Assembly (NCBI GenBank): GCA_030156895.1
Contig: JASGLP010000028.1
Coordinates: 1 to 34,438 of the forward strand
Direction of reading: 5' to 3'
DNA: 34,438 bases
DNA from: Eubacteriaceae bacterium
Lineage (GTDB): Bacteria > Bacillota > Clostridia > Eubacteriales > Eubacteriaceae
The notes beneath the pieces are model-generated. The model searched no databases, was not told the origin of the DNA, and saw only the letters and a list, made by a program, of their open reading frames with translations. Every line of letters starts with the position of its first letter. The stretch's first letter is position 1. Positions 14,109 through 22,498 of the stretch are shown one piece after another. The position numbers and the translations under genes are program-made.

Positions 14109-15434
14109 ATGACCAAAAAGTTATTGCCTCTCATGCTAATTTTAGTCCTGTTATTATCGGCCTGTACAAATTCAAGTAATTCAGATAGCGCTGAAGCGGA
14201 CCCCCTGAGCGACGGAAAGGCCTATTTGCAGGAAGAGATGGATGGCCTGCAGTCAATACTTGAAGAGATCGGATCCTCTGTGGGGGATGCGGCTCCCGGT
14301 GACCAAGCAATCTATGCTATGCTGAATGAGCAACTCAATTCCAAAACATATTTTTACGATATCCTGCTTACCGATGCCCAGACAAATGTCACCCAGGTCG
14401 CTAGCAAAGTCGATGCCCCCTTTATCGGTCTGAACTTAAAAAGCATCAACACCTTGAATGAACTCTTTGTTGACAGCCCCATGCTGGTCATCAAACAAAA
14501 TGCCAATTCTGACGATACACCCTTTCTCTATGCCTCTGTCCCAACCGAAAGTGGGGGATGGGTCATTGCCTATATCGACCCCTATTCTTTTGGCGCGGAA
14601 ATTTCTTCCTTTGCCATCGGACAGGAACTGCGCGTTTATGCCAATACGGAACCGGGCAGCAATTCTAGCGTTTCGGAATTGCGTGCTTTCACTGCCGAAG
14701 AATTGTCCTGGCTCGATCAGGCTTCGGACTACATTAATGATGAATTTGCCACACTTGAAACTTTAACGGATGCTGCCGTATCCGCTTACCAGGAGTCCGG
14801 TCCCGATAGTCCGGCTTTTTCAACGGCTCTGGCGCAGATCTCCCAGGATAGTTTAATTGCCAAAAATGTGGTTTTTGTTGACACCGACAATATGATCGTC
14901 ACATCTTTCCCAACTTATTTAGAGGGCATTTCATTTGATTTGTACGATCTGGATATTCCGTCTTTAACATCCGACCGCCAGCCCTTTATTACGGAAGTCA
15001 ATTTTTCCGATGTTCAGACTTCCGCATTAAAGCAGTTGGGCTTCGTTACACCAGTGGTAAAAGACGATGAGATTGCTGGTTATATTCTTGTTCAGGCCCG
15101 TCTCTTTGATTTAGCCGCCGATCTTTCAAGCCTCAAAGAAATTGGTCAAAATGTCAATTTCATGCTGACCGACAGCCAGGGTACGATTTTATATGATGGT
15201 GATATTGCAGAAGTCGGAAAAAATATCTATAATGATGACCTCTATTCGGATGGCACCCTTCAGGACTATCTGCAAAATGAATTTAAGCCAAACCCAGAAG
15301 GTGAATCAAGCTATGAATTTTATGGCGCTGGCATGACCGAAATTATTCCCAAAGAAGTGACCTGGAAAACCATCACTTTTATGTGGGAAAATTTCAAGTT
15401 GTCCATGAATTCAGAGTGGAAACCGGCACAATAA
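14109..15434 (+). CDS. Cache-like sensor lipoprotein without a signalling domain
   Basis: A 441-residue exported protein. The signal MTKKLLPLMLILVLLLSAC ends in a lipobox with Cys19, followed by a Ser/Asn-rich linker. The remainder looks like one or two extracellular Cache/PDC-type sensor domains. Examples are DILLTDAQTNVTQVASKVD with FIGLNLKSINTL in the first half, and FMLTDSQGTILYDGDIAEVG (about residues 350-370) in the second, a typical Cache strand pair. Sensor domains of this kind usually sit on chemoreceptors, kinases or GGDEF proteins, but here there is no membrane-spanning or output domain. It may be a ligand-binding partner of another signalling protein; that is inference. The start follows TAAGGA. 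Confidence 0.6.
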   Translation: MTKKLLPLMLILVLLLSACTNSSNSDSAEADPLSDGKAYLQEEMDGLQSILEEIGSSVGDAAPGDQAIYAMLNEQLNSKTYFYDILLTDAQTNVTQVASKVDAPFIGLNLKSINTLNELFVDSPMLVIKQNANSDDTPFLYASVPTESGGWVIAYIDPYSFGAEISSFAIGQELRVYANTEPGSNSSVSELRAFTAEELSWLDQASDYINDEFATLETLTDAAVSAYQESGPDSPAFSTALAQISQDSLIAKNVVFVDTDNMIVTSFPTYLEGISFDLYDLDIPSLTSDRQPFITEVNFSDVQTSALKQLGFVTPVVKDDEIAGYILVQARLFDLAADLSSLKEIGQNVNFMLTDSQGTILYDGDIAEVGKNIYNDDLYSDGTLQDYLQNEFKPNPEGESSYEFYGAGMTEIIPKEVTWKTITFMWENFKLSMNSEWKPAQ

Positions 15435-15436
15435 TC

Positions 15437-15455
15437 TTTTGACTTTGAGTCAAAA
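15437..15455. other. Short hairpin between lipoprotein and dehydrogenase genes
   Basis: TTTTGACT and AGTCAAAA form an 8-bp stem around TTG. It is not followed by a T-run, so it is probably a weak transcript-end or stability element rather than a full terminator. Confidence 0.45.
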
Positions 15456-15481
15456 TTAAGCCAATTTACAAGGAGTTCAAT

Positions 15482-16444
15482 ATGATCATTAAAAAATCGA
15501 AAATCGCCATTGTCGGCTGCGGCCTGGTGGGGTCGACAACTGCCTTTAGTCTGGTCACCCAAGGCGTGTGTGACGAAATCCTGATGATTGACATCAACAA
15601 GGAAAAAGCCCTGGGGGAGGTACTGGATTTAAGAAATACCATCAAGTATCTGGAACGAAATGTCAAAATTGTCTGCGGTGACTATGCCGACTGTGCCGAT
15701 GTTGATCTGATCGTCGTGACCGCCGGACCGCCACCAAAACCTGGACAGTCACGGCTGGACAGCCTGGATTTATCGGCTCAGATTGCGGCCTCGATTGTTG
15801 AGCCCATCATGAAAAGTGGCTTTCAGGGGATTTTTGTCGTCATTTCCAATCCCGTTGATATCATGGCCTATCTGATTTACAAACTATCCGGTTTGCCTAA
15901 AAATCAGGTCATTGGTACCGGCACTTCCTTAGACACAGCCCGCCTGCAAAATTTTTTAGCCGATCTGGTAAAGGTCGACCCCCGAAGTATTTATGCCTAT
16001 TCCATGGGCGAACACGGGGATTCTCAGATGGTACCCTGGTCAGTTGTGACCGTTGCGGGAAAGTCCTTTCAGGATATTATTACCGATAATCCCCAGATCG
16101 TCGGCGATGTTGACCTGGATGAAATCGTCTCGAAAACTGCCCGGGAAGGCTGGGAAATTTACAATCGCAAGGGGACAACCTACTTTGGCATCGCCTCAGC
16201 CTGCGTGGGAATTATTAAAGCCATCCTTCATGATGAGAACAAAATTATTCCCGTCTCCACCTTGCTGGAAGGGGAGTATGGCCAGTTTGATGTTTATGCG
16301 GGGATCCCGGGGATTCTCAATCGAACCGGTGTCTCCGATATTCTGGAAATCCATATGACTGAGGAGGAAGAAAAAAAGTTTGATGCGTCTGTCCAAGTCA
16401 TCCGTCAGAATATCAAAAGAATCCAAGTCTATTTACAATCCTAA
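15482..16444 (+). CDS. Lactate/malate dehydrogenase family 2-hydroxyacid dehydrogenase
   Basis: A 320-residue NAD-dependent L-2-hydroxyacid dehydrogenase. Seen are the Rossmann glycine motif GCGLVGS (12-18), the acidic ribose contact MIDIN, the NP motif (123-124), the D151/R154 pair in GTSLDTAR, the catalytic His178 in GEHGDS, and a KGTTYFGIA segment equivalent to the substrate pocket. The mobile loop reads AGPPPKPGQSRLD. Catalytic Arg91 is present, but the position that is Gln in lactate and Arg in malate dehydrogenases is Pro85. The reduced substrate is therefore uncertain, and a branched or larger 2-oxoacid is possible. The start follows AAGGAG. Flanking genes do not indicate a pathway. 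Confidence 0.88.
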   Translation: MIIKKSKIAIVGCGLVGSTTAFSLVTQGVCDEILMIDINKEKALGEVLDLRNTIKYLERNVKIVCGDYADCADVDLIVVTAGPPPKPGQSRLDSLDLSAQIAASIVEPIMKSGFQGIFVVISNPVDIMAYLIYKLSGLPKNQVIGTGTSLDTARLQNFLADLVKVDPRSIYAYSMGEHGDSQMVPWSVVTVAGKSFQDIITDNPQIVGDVDLDEIVSKTAREGWEIYNRKGTTYFGIASACVGIIKAILHDENKIIPVSTLLEGEYGQFDVYAGIPGILNRTGVSDILEIHMTEEEEKKFDASVQVIRQNIKRIQVYLQS

Positions 16445-16598
16445 TTAGCAGCTAACAAGGCCCCTAAAGAAAATTACCCAAATGACGATTATACTAATGT
16501 ACTGACATATTTAAAAAAATACTATTCAAAAAATAGAAAGACTTAACAGATTCGAATTTTAAAACGAAGCAATCTGCTGACTTAAGGGGTAACTAATT

Positions 16599-19310
16599 GT
16601 GAAAACACTATTTGATGGCATTCAAAACGTAAGCGAAACAGAAGCAGTTAATGAACTTGCGGAATTGGCAACAGCTAACACGGATACCTATATCAATGTC
16701 TTACTGTATAATATAAAAAGAAGCATTATAGCATTTTTGGCCTTGTTTTTGCCCGGATTAGAAGAAAAAAGCGATTCTTTAAAACCGGATTCAGTCCAGC
16801 ATCGTTATGTCAATAAACAAATTGAATATTCCGAACGGTCTATGGCTGCCTTAACAGATGAGTATCGACTGCTACTGAAAAAAGCTGTCCGGGGAAATGA
16901 CACCCAAAGTGATGACGAACTACTGGCAAAGGTTACCAAAAAAGCATCCCGCATCCTTGGTAAAAAAGAGATCGAAGGAAAATCACTCTATGAAATAAAT
17001 GATCTGCTCTTTCGCAAATATCCCAATCTGGCCAAGCCCGACTTTGATGACCTCTTATTGGGCGCGATTATTGGTGAAGCCCTGCTTGTGATTGCCCTGT
17101 TTGCAATTGTTGTCTATTGGTCTTTGCCCCTTGTTTTATTTATCGGCATTTTTGTCGGATTTCAGCCCCTTATTTATTATGGGATCAAAAACCGGCTTTC
17201 AACATGGAAACTGGCAAGATTTGTCTGGCTAGCGGCCTCCGGTGCCGGTGGTTTCAACGAGAGCAAGGGTAAACTACCACTCGATATCATCACTAAAAAG
17301 ACCCGAGACAATATGCTTTTAGAAGTGCGAACGATCCATACGCTTTGCAAATCGGTCAATAATCTGGCAGCTGAAAAAGATACGATCAGTAAGAGAATAT
17401 CCGGTATTGAAAATCAGATCAGCGCCAATTATAAGATTATTGATAAGGCGTCTTCCAACAAACAAAAAAGTGACGCCATTCGCATCAGAGAAGATAAAAA
17501 ACTTGAAAATGCCTCATTGATTGAGGAAAAGACAAGTTTGCAGCAAAGTCTAGAAAATAAAAGTCATGATCTTGAAAAATACCAGAAATTATTGTCTGTG
17601 ATTGAAACAGATGTCGCCAATACAATTATCGGCATGTGGAAAAAACTGTTCAGCCAGGCAGAATTTTCCCAAGATTTTGTCTTCGACCTGATCAGAAAAT
17701 TCTCTTTGGAAGATTTCAGCCTGGTGGAGAAGCGGATATTTGAACTTTGCAACACGACATCACCCAAATCTTTGGCCAAGTCTGTAGGGTCCAACTATGC
17801 CCTCACTTTTTTAACCAACAAGTTAGATTTAGCAACGCTTACATTTAGCCTGGATCATTCATCAAAGCCTACATTTCTAAAAATAGACAGAGTGGTTGCC
17901 CTTCAGGAAACACCCTTATCTGGTGAGGAATTTCAACAGATCATCAGCTTATATGAAAAACCCGGGTCAGATAAAAATTTGGATCTGCTGACCGTGTATG
18001 AAATTCAAACCATGGAATTGGCAAGTCAACAAAACAAATGGGAAAAGGAAAGACAGGAACTTAAGGCTCAGGCCAGCGACTTTGAAAACCAAAAGGAAAA
18101 ACTGCTGTCCGATATTAAATTTTCTTACGATAAGATCGATGATTTGCAGCATCAGATTATTGCAAAAGAAAAAGATTGCGCTAATTTGCAAAAGCAGCTG
18201 GAAAAAGCACCGGCATCTGATGAACTCAATTACGCTTTTGCTGATCAGTCGGAAGAGCTGCAAAAACTGGAAAATCTTTATGCCGAGAAAATCGATGAAA
18301 ATAATAAACTGCTTGAAGATTTAACCAATATCAATGAACAAAAAGAAAAACTACACGAAGCGTGTGACAAACAGGAAAAAGAAATAAACGAACAGGAAGG
18401 CATCAATCGTGCCTTTAAAAATGATATTAAAAAACTAAAAGACGATATTAGAAAGAAAGAACAGATTATTAGGCAAAAGTATCTGGATATTTATTCAAAA
18501 GCAAGGCTGCTTGAGAAAATGAAAAGTGAAAAAATAAAAGACAAGGAAATTAGGCAAACTTTAAAAAATGACATTAGCTTGCTAAAAAAGGAAAAACATG
18601 AATTAGAAGAAAGCATTCAAACACAAAGAAAAAATAATGATGCCATCGAGGAGGATTTGAAAAAATATGAAAATTTCTTTGGTGAGGAAAGAGCCAAAGT
18701 AGTCCATTGTAAAAATGAACTCCAGGGCATTACGGCCAAATTACTTGCTGATCAGGCAATTTATGATGCCTTGTATCAGCAAGTTGAATCGGCTCAGAAA
18801 TATATCTATATAGCTGACCCATTTATGACTAGCCAGCAATTTAAAAATTTACTGACTAACCTGGAGACGGCCATGTCCCATCATCCTGATTTAAAAGTAA
18901 AACTCTTATACGGCATGAAGGCGCCTTCCGGCAAGGATCTTGAGGCGGATTTAATTGCTTCTGACGATGATTATAAAAAAGCGTCGAAACTAGAGCTCAG
19001 ATTAGGTAAAAATGCCATGACCAAACGCGGCAATACCCTTGCCAGGGTCATTCTTTTTGATGATCAAAGCTTTATTTTAGGCAGTTCCAATATGATGTCC
19101 TCTGACGAAAATAAGCCAAAAGCCAATGAAAACACATCCTCCGAAATCGATGAAAGCTTGAGCGTTGAACCCCTAAGCAATGAAGTCTTGAGCGATGAAA
19201 CCGCAAATGATGACATCACGAACAATGAGGATGCCAACAAAGATGTCGCCCTATTTTCAACAGATGCACGAATCTGCCAGCAATTAAAAAGACAATACTT
19301 TGACTGGTAA
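16599..19310 (+). CDS. Large membrane/coiled-coil protein with degenerate C-terminal PLD-like domain
   Basis: A 903-residue protein starting at GTG after AAGGGG. The hydrophobic segments are one at about 44-60 and a strong pair at about 148-190. Long heptad-rich coiled coils span about 245-345 and 475-705. The C-terminal region (about 725-835) resembles a phospholipase D domain: KYIYIADPFMTSQQF, then ARVILFDDQSFILGSSNMM. The expected H-x-K-x4-D reads L814-A-R816-x4-D821, so catalysis by the usual route is unlikely. The last 70 residues are very acidic and Asn/Asp/Glu-rich. I know no named family with this layout. It may be a scaffold that senses or binds nucleic acid or lipid through an inactive PLD fold. 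Confidence 0.65.
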   Translation: MKTLFDGIQNVSETEAVNELAELATANTDTYINVLLYNIKRSIIAFLALFLPGLEEKSDSLKPDSVQHRYVNKQIEYSERSMAALTDEYRLLLKKAVRGNDTQSDDELLAKVTKKASRILGKKEIEGKSLYEINDLLFRKYPNLAKPDFDDLLLGAIIGEALLVIALFAIVVYWSLPLVLFIGIFVGFQPLIYYGIKNRLSTWKLARFVWLAASGAGGFNESKGKLPLDIITKKTRDNMLLEVRTIHTLCKSVNNLAAEKDTISKRISGIENQISANYKIIDKASSNKQKSDAIRIREDKKLENASLIEEKTSLQQSLENKSHDLEKYQKLLSVIETDVANTIIGMWKKLFSQAEFSQDFVFDLIRKFSLEDFSLVEKRIFELCNTTSPKSLAKSVGSNYALTFLTNKLDLATLTFSLDHSSKPTFLKIDRVVALQETPLSGEEFQQIISLYEKPGSDKNLDLLTVYEIQTMELASQQNKWEKERQELKAQASDFENQKEKLLSDIKFSYDKIDDLQHQIIAKEKDCANLQKQLEKAPASDELNYAFADQSEELQKLENLYAEKIDENNKLLEDLTNINEQKEKLHEACDKQEKEINEQEGINRAFKNDIKKLKDDIRKKEQIIRQKYLDIYSKARLLEKMKSEKIKDKEIRQTLKNDISLLKKEKHELEESIQTQRKNNDAIEEDLKKYENFFGEERAKVVHCKNELQGITAKLLADQAIYDALYQQVESAQKYIYIADPFMTSQQFKNLLTNLETAMSHHPDLKVKLLYGMKAPSGKDLEADLIASDDDYKKASKLELRLGKNAMTKRGNTLARVILFDDQSFILGSSNMMSSDENKPKANENTSSEIDESLSVEPLSNEVLSDETANDDITNNEDANKDVALFSTDARICQQLKRQYFDW

Positions 19311-19329
19311 GAGGGCGTTATTCTAAGTG

Positions 19330-19376
19330 AAACGGCGCGAAATATTATTTTGCGCCGTCAATATGTAGACAAACCC
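19330..19376 (+). repeat. Hairpin repeat element, copy A (also a terminator-like stem)
   Basis: AAACGGCGCGAAATATTATT, continuing to TTGCGCCGT, forms a hairpin with a 7-bp GC-rich stem (ACGGCGC/GCGCCGT) and an AAA/TTT extension. It is followed by GTAGACAAACCCCGC. A related copy lies in reverse orientation at 25779-25827. It may terminate the 903-residue protein's transcript. Confidence 0.75.
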
Positions 19377-19388
19377 CGCACCGACCTA

Positions 19389-20054
19389 TTAGATATCGCA
19401 GTCTGAAGCAAGATGATTATTTCTTTTTATTTGTTCAATATTTTTATAGTTTAATCGCATATCGATTTTACTGCCATCTGACACTTTCAATTCTATTTTT
19501 TTCTTATCCGAGGAAAGTTTGTATTCCAGCCTTAAGAAATTAGAAATATTGGGATTAAATTGTTCCAGATCTTTTTCTGACAATTCATCCAGATTAAGTA
19601 CCACTTTCTGGGATTTAATAATCACGCGATCCCTGGTAAAATCAAAAACAAAGGGTATTTTAACATAGCGATTGAAAATCCAAAATGCGCTGGTACCTAA
19701 GACCCGATCCTTCTCCTGATCGTTTTGATAAGCAAGTACACAGGCATCATCTTCATGCTCCACAAATCCCTTTAATTGAATCGAGTAACCATACTTTTCA
19801 TAAATTTCCTGAAATTTTAATAACGATACTTTCCCGGGATTCTCAACCGTCAGGTATTTCAATTCTCTTTTTGTAATCATAAAAACAGCAATTACAAAAA
19901 ACAAGAGAAGGGGAATACTTTCCAGACGTTGACTAACATAGGTGGTCAATAAATAATTGATCCCCAGACTGCCAAGCAAACAAACTGCGAAAAAAATAAT
20001 TTGTTTAAATAATGGTTTGATTGTTTCTTTGTTTTTTTCAAAATACGCTTTCAT
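19389..20054 (-). CDS. Hypothetical two-helix membrane protein
   Basis: A 221-residue protein transcribed against its neighbours. Two adjacent hydrophobic helices at about residues 17-38 and 45-62 are followed by a soluble domain of about 150 residues with alternating strands (VPFVFDFTRDRVIIKSQKVV, then LRLEYKLSSDKKKIELKVSDG). The layout recalls YcxB-type small membrane proteins, but I cannot confirm the family. On the minus strand the ribosome site AAAGGAT precedes the ATG. The hairpin element at 19330-19376 lies just beyond its 3' end and could serve as a terminator for it as well. Confidence 0.6.
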   Translation of the reverse strand: MKAYFEKNKETIKPLFKQIIFFAVCLLGSLGINYLLTTYVSQRLESIPLLLFFVIAVFMITKRELKYLTVENPGKVSLLKFQEIYEKYGYSIQLKGFVEHEDDACVLAYQNDQEKDRVLGTSAFWIFNRYVKIPFVFDFTRDRVIIKSQKVVLNLDELSEKDLEQFNPNISNFLRLEYKLSSDKKKIELKVSDGSKIDMRLNYKNIEQIKRNNHLASDCDI

Positions 20055-20219
20055 AATTTCTATCCTTTTAATTTTATTTTACAAAGATGAAAACTATAAT
20101 GATTCCGTATTCTATCATCAAAAGGGCTTAATTTCAATTGAAAACGGTGCTCGAAATTTTTATTCACCTCACTTCTAAAGGATTTTTTAAACTATGAATT
20201 TTAAATATTTCTTAATCAT

Positions 20220-20249
20220 TTGAATAAACTATGCTAGTCTGGGTATATC
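20220..20249 (+). promoter_or_regulatory. Candidate promoter of the GGDEF gene
   Basis: TTGAAT (20220-20225), an 18-base spacer, TATATC (20244-20249). A moderate match, placed about 80 bases before the chosen start. The 20055-20327 interval is otherwise AT-rich and has no gene I can support. Confidence 0.4.
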
Positions 20250-20327
20250 TTACGAATGACTGTTTAAGTGCCATTAGCCAATGCCATTTATATAGCCACC
20301 ATTCAATTCTTATTAGGAAGGTTTTTC

Positions 20328-21329
20328 ATGCAAACATACCAGGATGATATTGCATTACTTGTAACCACTTATCTAGACGCCTATTTTTTAAAACGAGACT
20401 TTCATGAAACAATGAAGCTGTTTGGTAAACCGCTGACCGGATTTGGAACTGGCTTAAGCGAAAATGCTTTTCAATATGATGACTTTATTCGTCTTTTTAA
20501 AAGGGATTTTGCAGAAGCCCCGGAAAAAATAGACTACGACATTACGCAGATGGTTACCCATCAAATCAAAAAAGATCTTGCGACAGCCGCCTGTCAGTTA
20601 AACATAAAAACCACTATCATGAATCAGGAGGTCAGATTTAATTTTTTTCGACTCAGCCTGATTTTTACAAAGACCGATCAGACCTGGCTGATTCATCATA
20701 TGCATATCTCGCTTCCCACCGATGCCCACGAAAAAGATGAATCCTATCCGATTAAAGAGCTGGAAGAACGCAATCTGCTACTGGAAAAGCTGGTAGAGGA
20801 AAAAACTAGGAGTCTGAATCAGGCCTTAAAACAGATCAGTGAATTAGCGGTAACCGACAAATTAACGGGTACTTTCAATCGCAACAGGATCGAAGAAGAC
20901 TTAAAGAAAGAAATTCAGCTGGTCAATCGCTATCACAATCAATTTTCCATCATCCTGATCGATATCGATCATTTTAAAGAGATTAATGACAGCCACGGCC
21001 ATATGGCGGGGGACAACATGCTCAAAGAATTTGCCACGATCCTGAAAGACAACATCCGCGAAACAGATTTATTTGGCCGTTGGGGAGGAGAGGAGTTTCT
21101 GATCATCTGCCCCGAGACCGATATTGCTGATGCCTGCAATCTGGCCGAAAAACTGCGTGATGCCATTGCTACTTATCCCTTTACGATTAAAAATAAAACC
21201 GCCAGTTTTGGTGTTGCCGCCTGTCTGGCGAATGATAATTACGACAGCCTGATCAATCGCGCCGATCAAGCCCTCTATAACTCGAAGCGACAGGGGCGAA
21301 ACCGTGTCAGTGTCGCACAAAAAAGTTAG
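20328..21329 (+). CDS. Diguanylate cyclase (GGDEF) with NTF2/SnoaL-like N-terminal domain
   Basis: A 333-residue soluble protein. The N-terminal ~145 residues look like an NTF2/SnoaL-type alpha-beta cone (YQDDIALLVTTYLDAYFLKR, then TWLIHHMHISLP at the end). A short coiled coil (about 148-175) links to a GGDEF domain with LTGTFNRNRIEEDL, LIDIDHFKEINDSHGH, the active signature GGEEF at 253-257, and an intact inhibitory-site motif RETD at 244-247. It should synthesise cyclic di-GMP from two GTP and be product-inhibited. AGGAAGG sits 6 bases before the ATG at 20328. An upstream in-frame ATG at 20268 lacks a ribosome site. A terminator follows. Confidence 0.92.
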   Translation: MQTYQDDIALLVTTYLDAYFLKRDFHETMKLFGKPLTGFGTGLSENAFQYDDFIRLFKRDFAEAPEKIDYDITQMVTHQIKKDLATAACQLNIKTTIMNQEVRFNFFRLSLIFTKTDQTWLIHHMHISLPTDAHEKDESYPIKELEERNLLLEKLVEEKTRSLNQALKQISELAVTDKLTGTFNRNRIEEDLKKEIQLVNRYHNQFSIILIDIDHFKEINDSHGHMAGDNMLKEFATILKDNIRETDLFGRWGGEEFLIICPETDIADACNLAEKLRDAIATYPFTIKNKTASFGVAACLANDNYDSLINRADQALYNSKRQGRNRVSVAQKS

Positions 21330-21363
21330 CCTAAATTTTATTTTGACCCTTCCTTAAGACCAA

Positions 21364-21406
21364 AACCGCTTGCTGGGATAATAATCCTGCTGGCGGCTTT
21401 TTTAGT
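21364..21406 (+). terminator. Terminator after the GGDEF gene
   Basis: A hairpin with CCGC/GCGG outer pairs and GGGA-TAATAA-TCC inner pairs is followed by CTTTTTT. The internal bulges make it imperfect but adequate. Confidence 0.7.
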
Positions 21407-21461
21407 TAAAAACCTGCCGCCTTATTGCTTAAAAATCTTTTGCCACATTTACTGTCACACA

Positions 21462-21490
21462 TTGTTTTTATTCATAAAAAATGCTAAAAT
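21462..21490 (+). promoter_or_regulatory. Promoter of the kinase-FHA-TPR operon
   Basis: TTGTTT (21462-21467), a 17-base spacer, TAAAAT (21485-21490), located between the GGDEF terminator and the kinase start. It would give a leader of about 70 bases. Confidence 0.6.
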
Positions 21491-21568
21491 TACTTTAAGT
21501 TTAGCTTAAGCAAAATACAAATAAACCACAAACTTTTTAAACTTTGGGAATGGATATGAGCATCATCA

Positions 21569-22480
21569 ATGGAAAAAGAAAAAGTTATCGCCATCGAAGC
21601 ACAAATCAATAAACTCTTTTCTCCGGAATACGCCATCGTCAAAACGCTTGGTTCGGGCGGAATGGGCTGTGTTTTTCTGGTGTGCCATCAGGATCAGACC
21701 CTTTATGCCCTAAAAGTGCTGGAAAAAGCCGCCTATAAAAAAAATAAACTAAATGAAATGGGGGAAATCACCGCTTTACAGGCGCTGTCCCATCCCAACA
21801 TCCCTGATCTTTTTGAAATCACTGAAGATGACAATTACATTTATATGCGTCAGGAATATATTAGCGGCAAACCCCTTAATCAGATATTGCGAAAGAAAAA
21901 AACCATCGAACCAGCATGTCTGTCAGCATGGATGCAAAGCACGGCCGAGATCTTGAGCGATCTCCACCAGCAGGGTTACATCCATCGGGATATCAAACCC
22001 GATAATCTCATGCTCACTGATGATCAGTGTATCCGCATGATTGATTTTGGTCTGGCTCGCCAAATTGGGGTCACAGACCAGGCTGACCGACGGGTTTTTG
22101 GTACTCTTTCCTACACAGCGCCTGAGCGGTTTGACCGCAAACCGGCAACGGTCCAGACCGATATCTACGGTTATGGCGCAACCATGTATCAATTAGCAAC
22201 GGGTATCAAACCTGAAAACATGAAAACTGATCCTCAAAAAAGCATCATTATTATTGAAGAAAAGCTTTCCCAAGCCGTGCCTTCCGACCTTTCCCTGGTC
22301 ATTCGCAAAGCCATGGCAGTTAATGAAAAGGGGAGATATAAAAGTTTCAAGGCTTTGCTTTGGGATCTTAATCATCCTGATCTGATCATCAGCCCGGAAC
22401 AGGAAATTCAAAATATCCGAGTCAGTGCCCTGTTTATCATCGTAACAGTCCTTTTCCTGATTGGACTGACAACATTATAA
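21569..22480 (+). CDS. Hanks-type serine/threonine protein kinase with C-terminal membrane anchor
   Basis: A 303-residue kinase with all catalytic motifs. They are the glycine loop LGSGGMGCVF (27-36), Lys49 in ALKVL, HRDIKPDN (139-146), DFG at 159-161 and a GTLSYTAPE activation segment (178-186) with Thr179 and Thr183 as likely phosphorylation sites. It ends in a hydrophobic helix (residues 284-302) with almost nothing beyond, so it is tail-anchored and, unlike PrkC/PknB, has no PASTA or other external sensor. The ATG at 21569 has no good ribosome site, and the in-frame upstream TGA rules out an earlier start. It heads a three-gene operon with a double-FHA protein 18 bases downstream, its probable partner. 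Confidence 0.93.
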   Translation: MEKEKVIAIEAQINKLFSPEYAIVKTLGSGGMGCVFLVCHQDQTLYALKVLEKAAYKKNKLNEMGEITALQALSHPNIPDLFEITEDDNYIYMRQEYISGKPLNQILRKKKTIEPACLSAWMQSTAEILSDLHQQGYIHRDIKPDNLMLTDDQCIRMIDFGLARQIGVTDQADRRVFGTLSYTAPERFDRKPATVQTDIYGYGATMYQLATGIKPENMKTDPQKSIIIIEEKLSQAVPSDLSLVIRKAMAVNEKGRYKSFKALLWDLNHPDLIISPEQEIQNIRVSALFIIVTVLFLIGLTTL

Positions 22481-22498
22481 AGAGAGAATGGTGAAGTT

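Noticed and set aside
21550-21609. Upstream ORF (ATG GAT ATG AGC) overlapping the kinase start
   Set aside because: It is a 19-codon low-information frame and the GGGAATGG before it is not a convincing ribosome site; possible coupling could not be supported.
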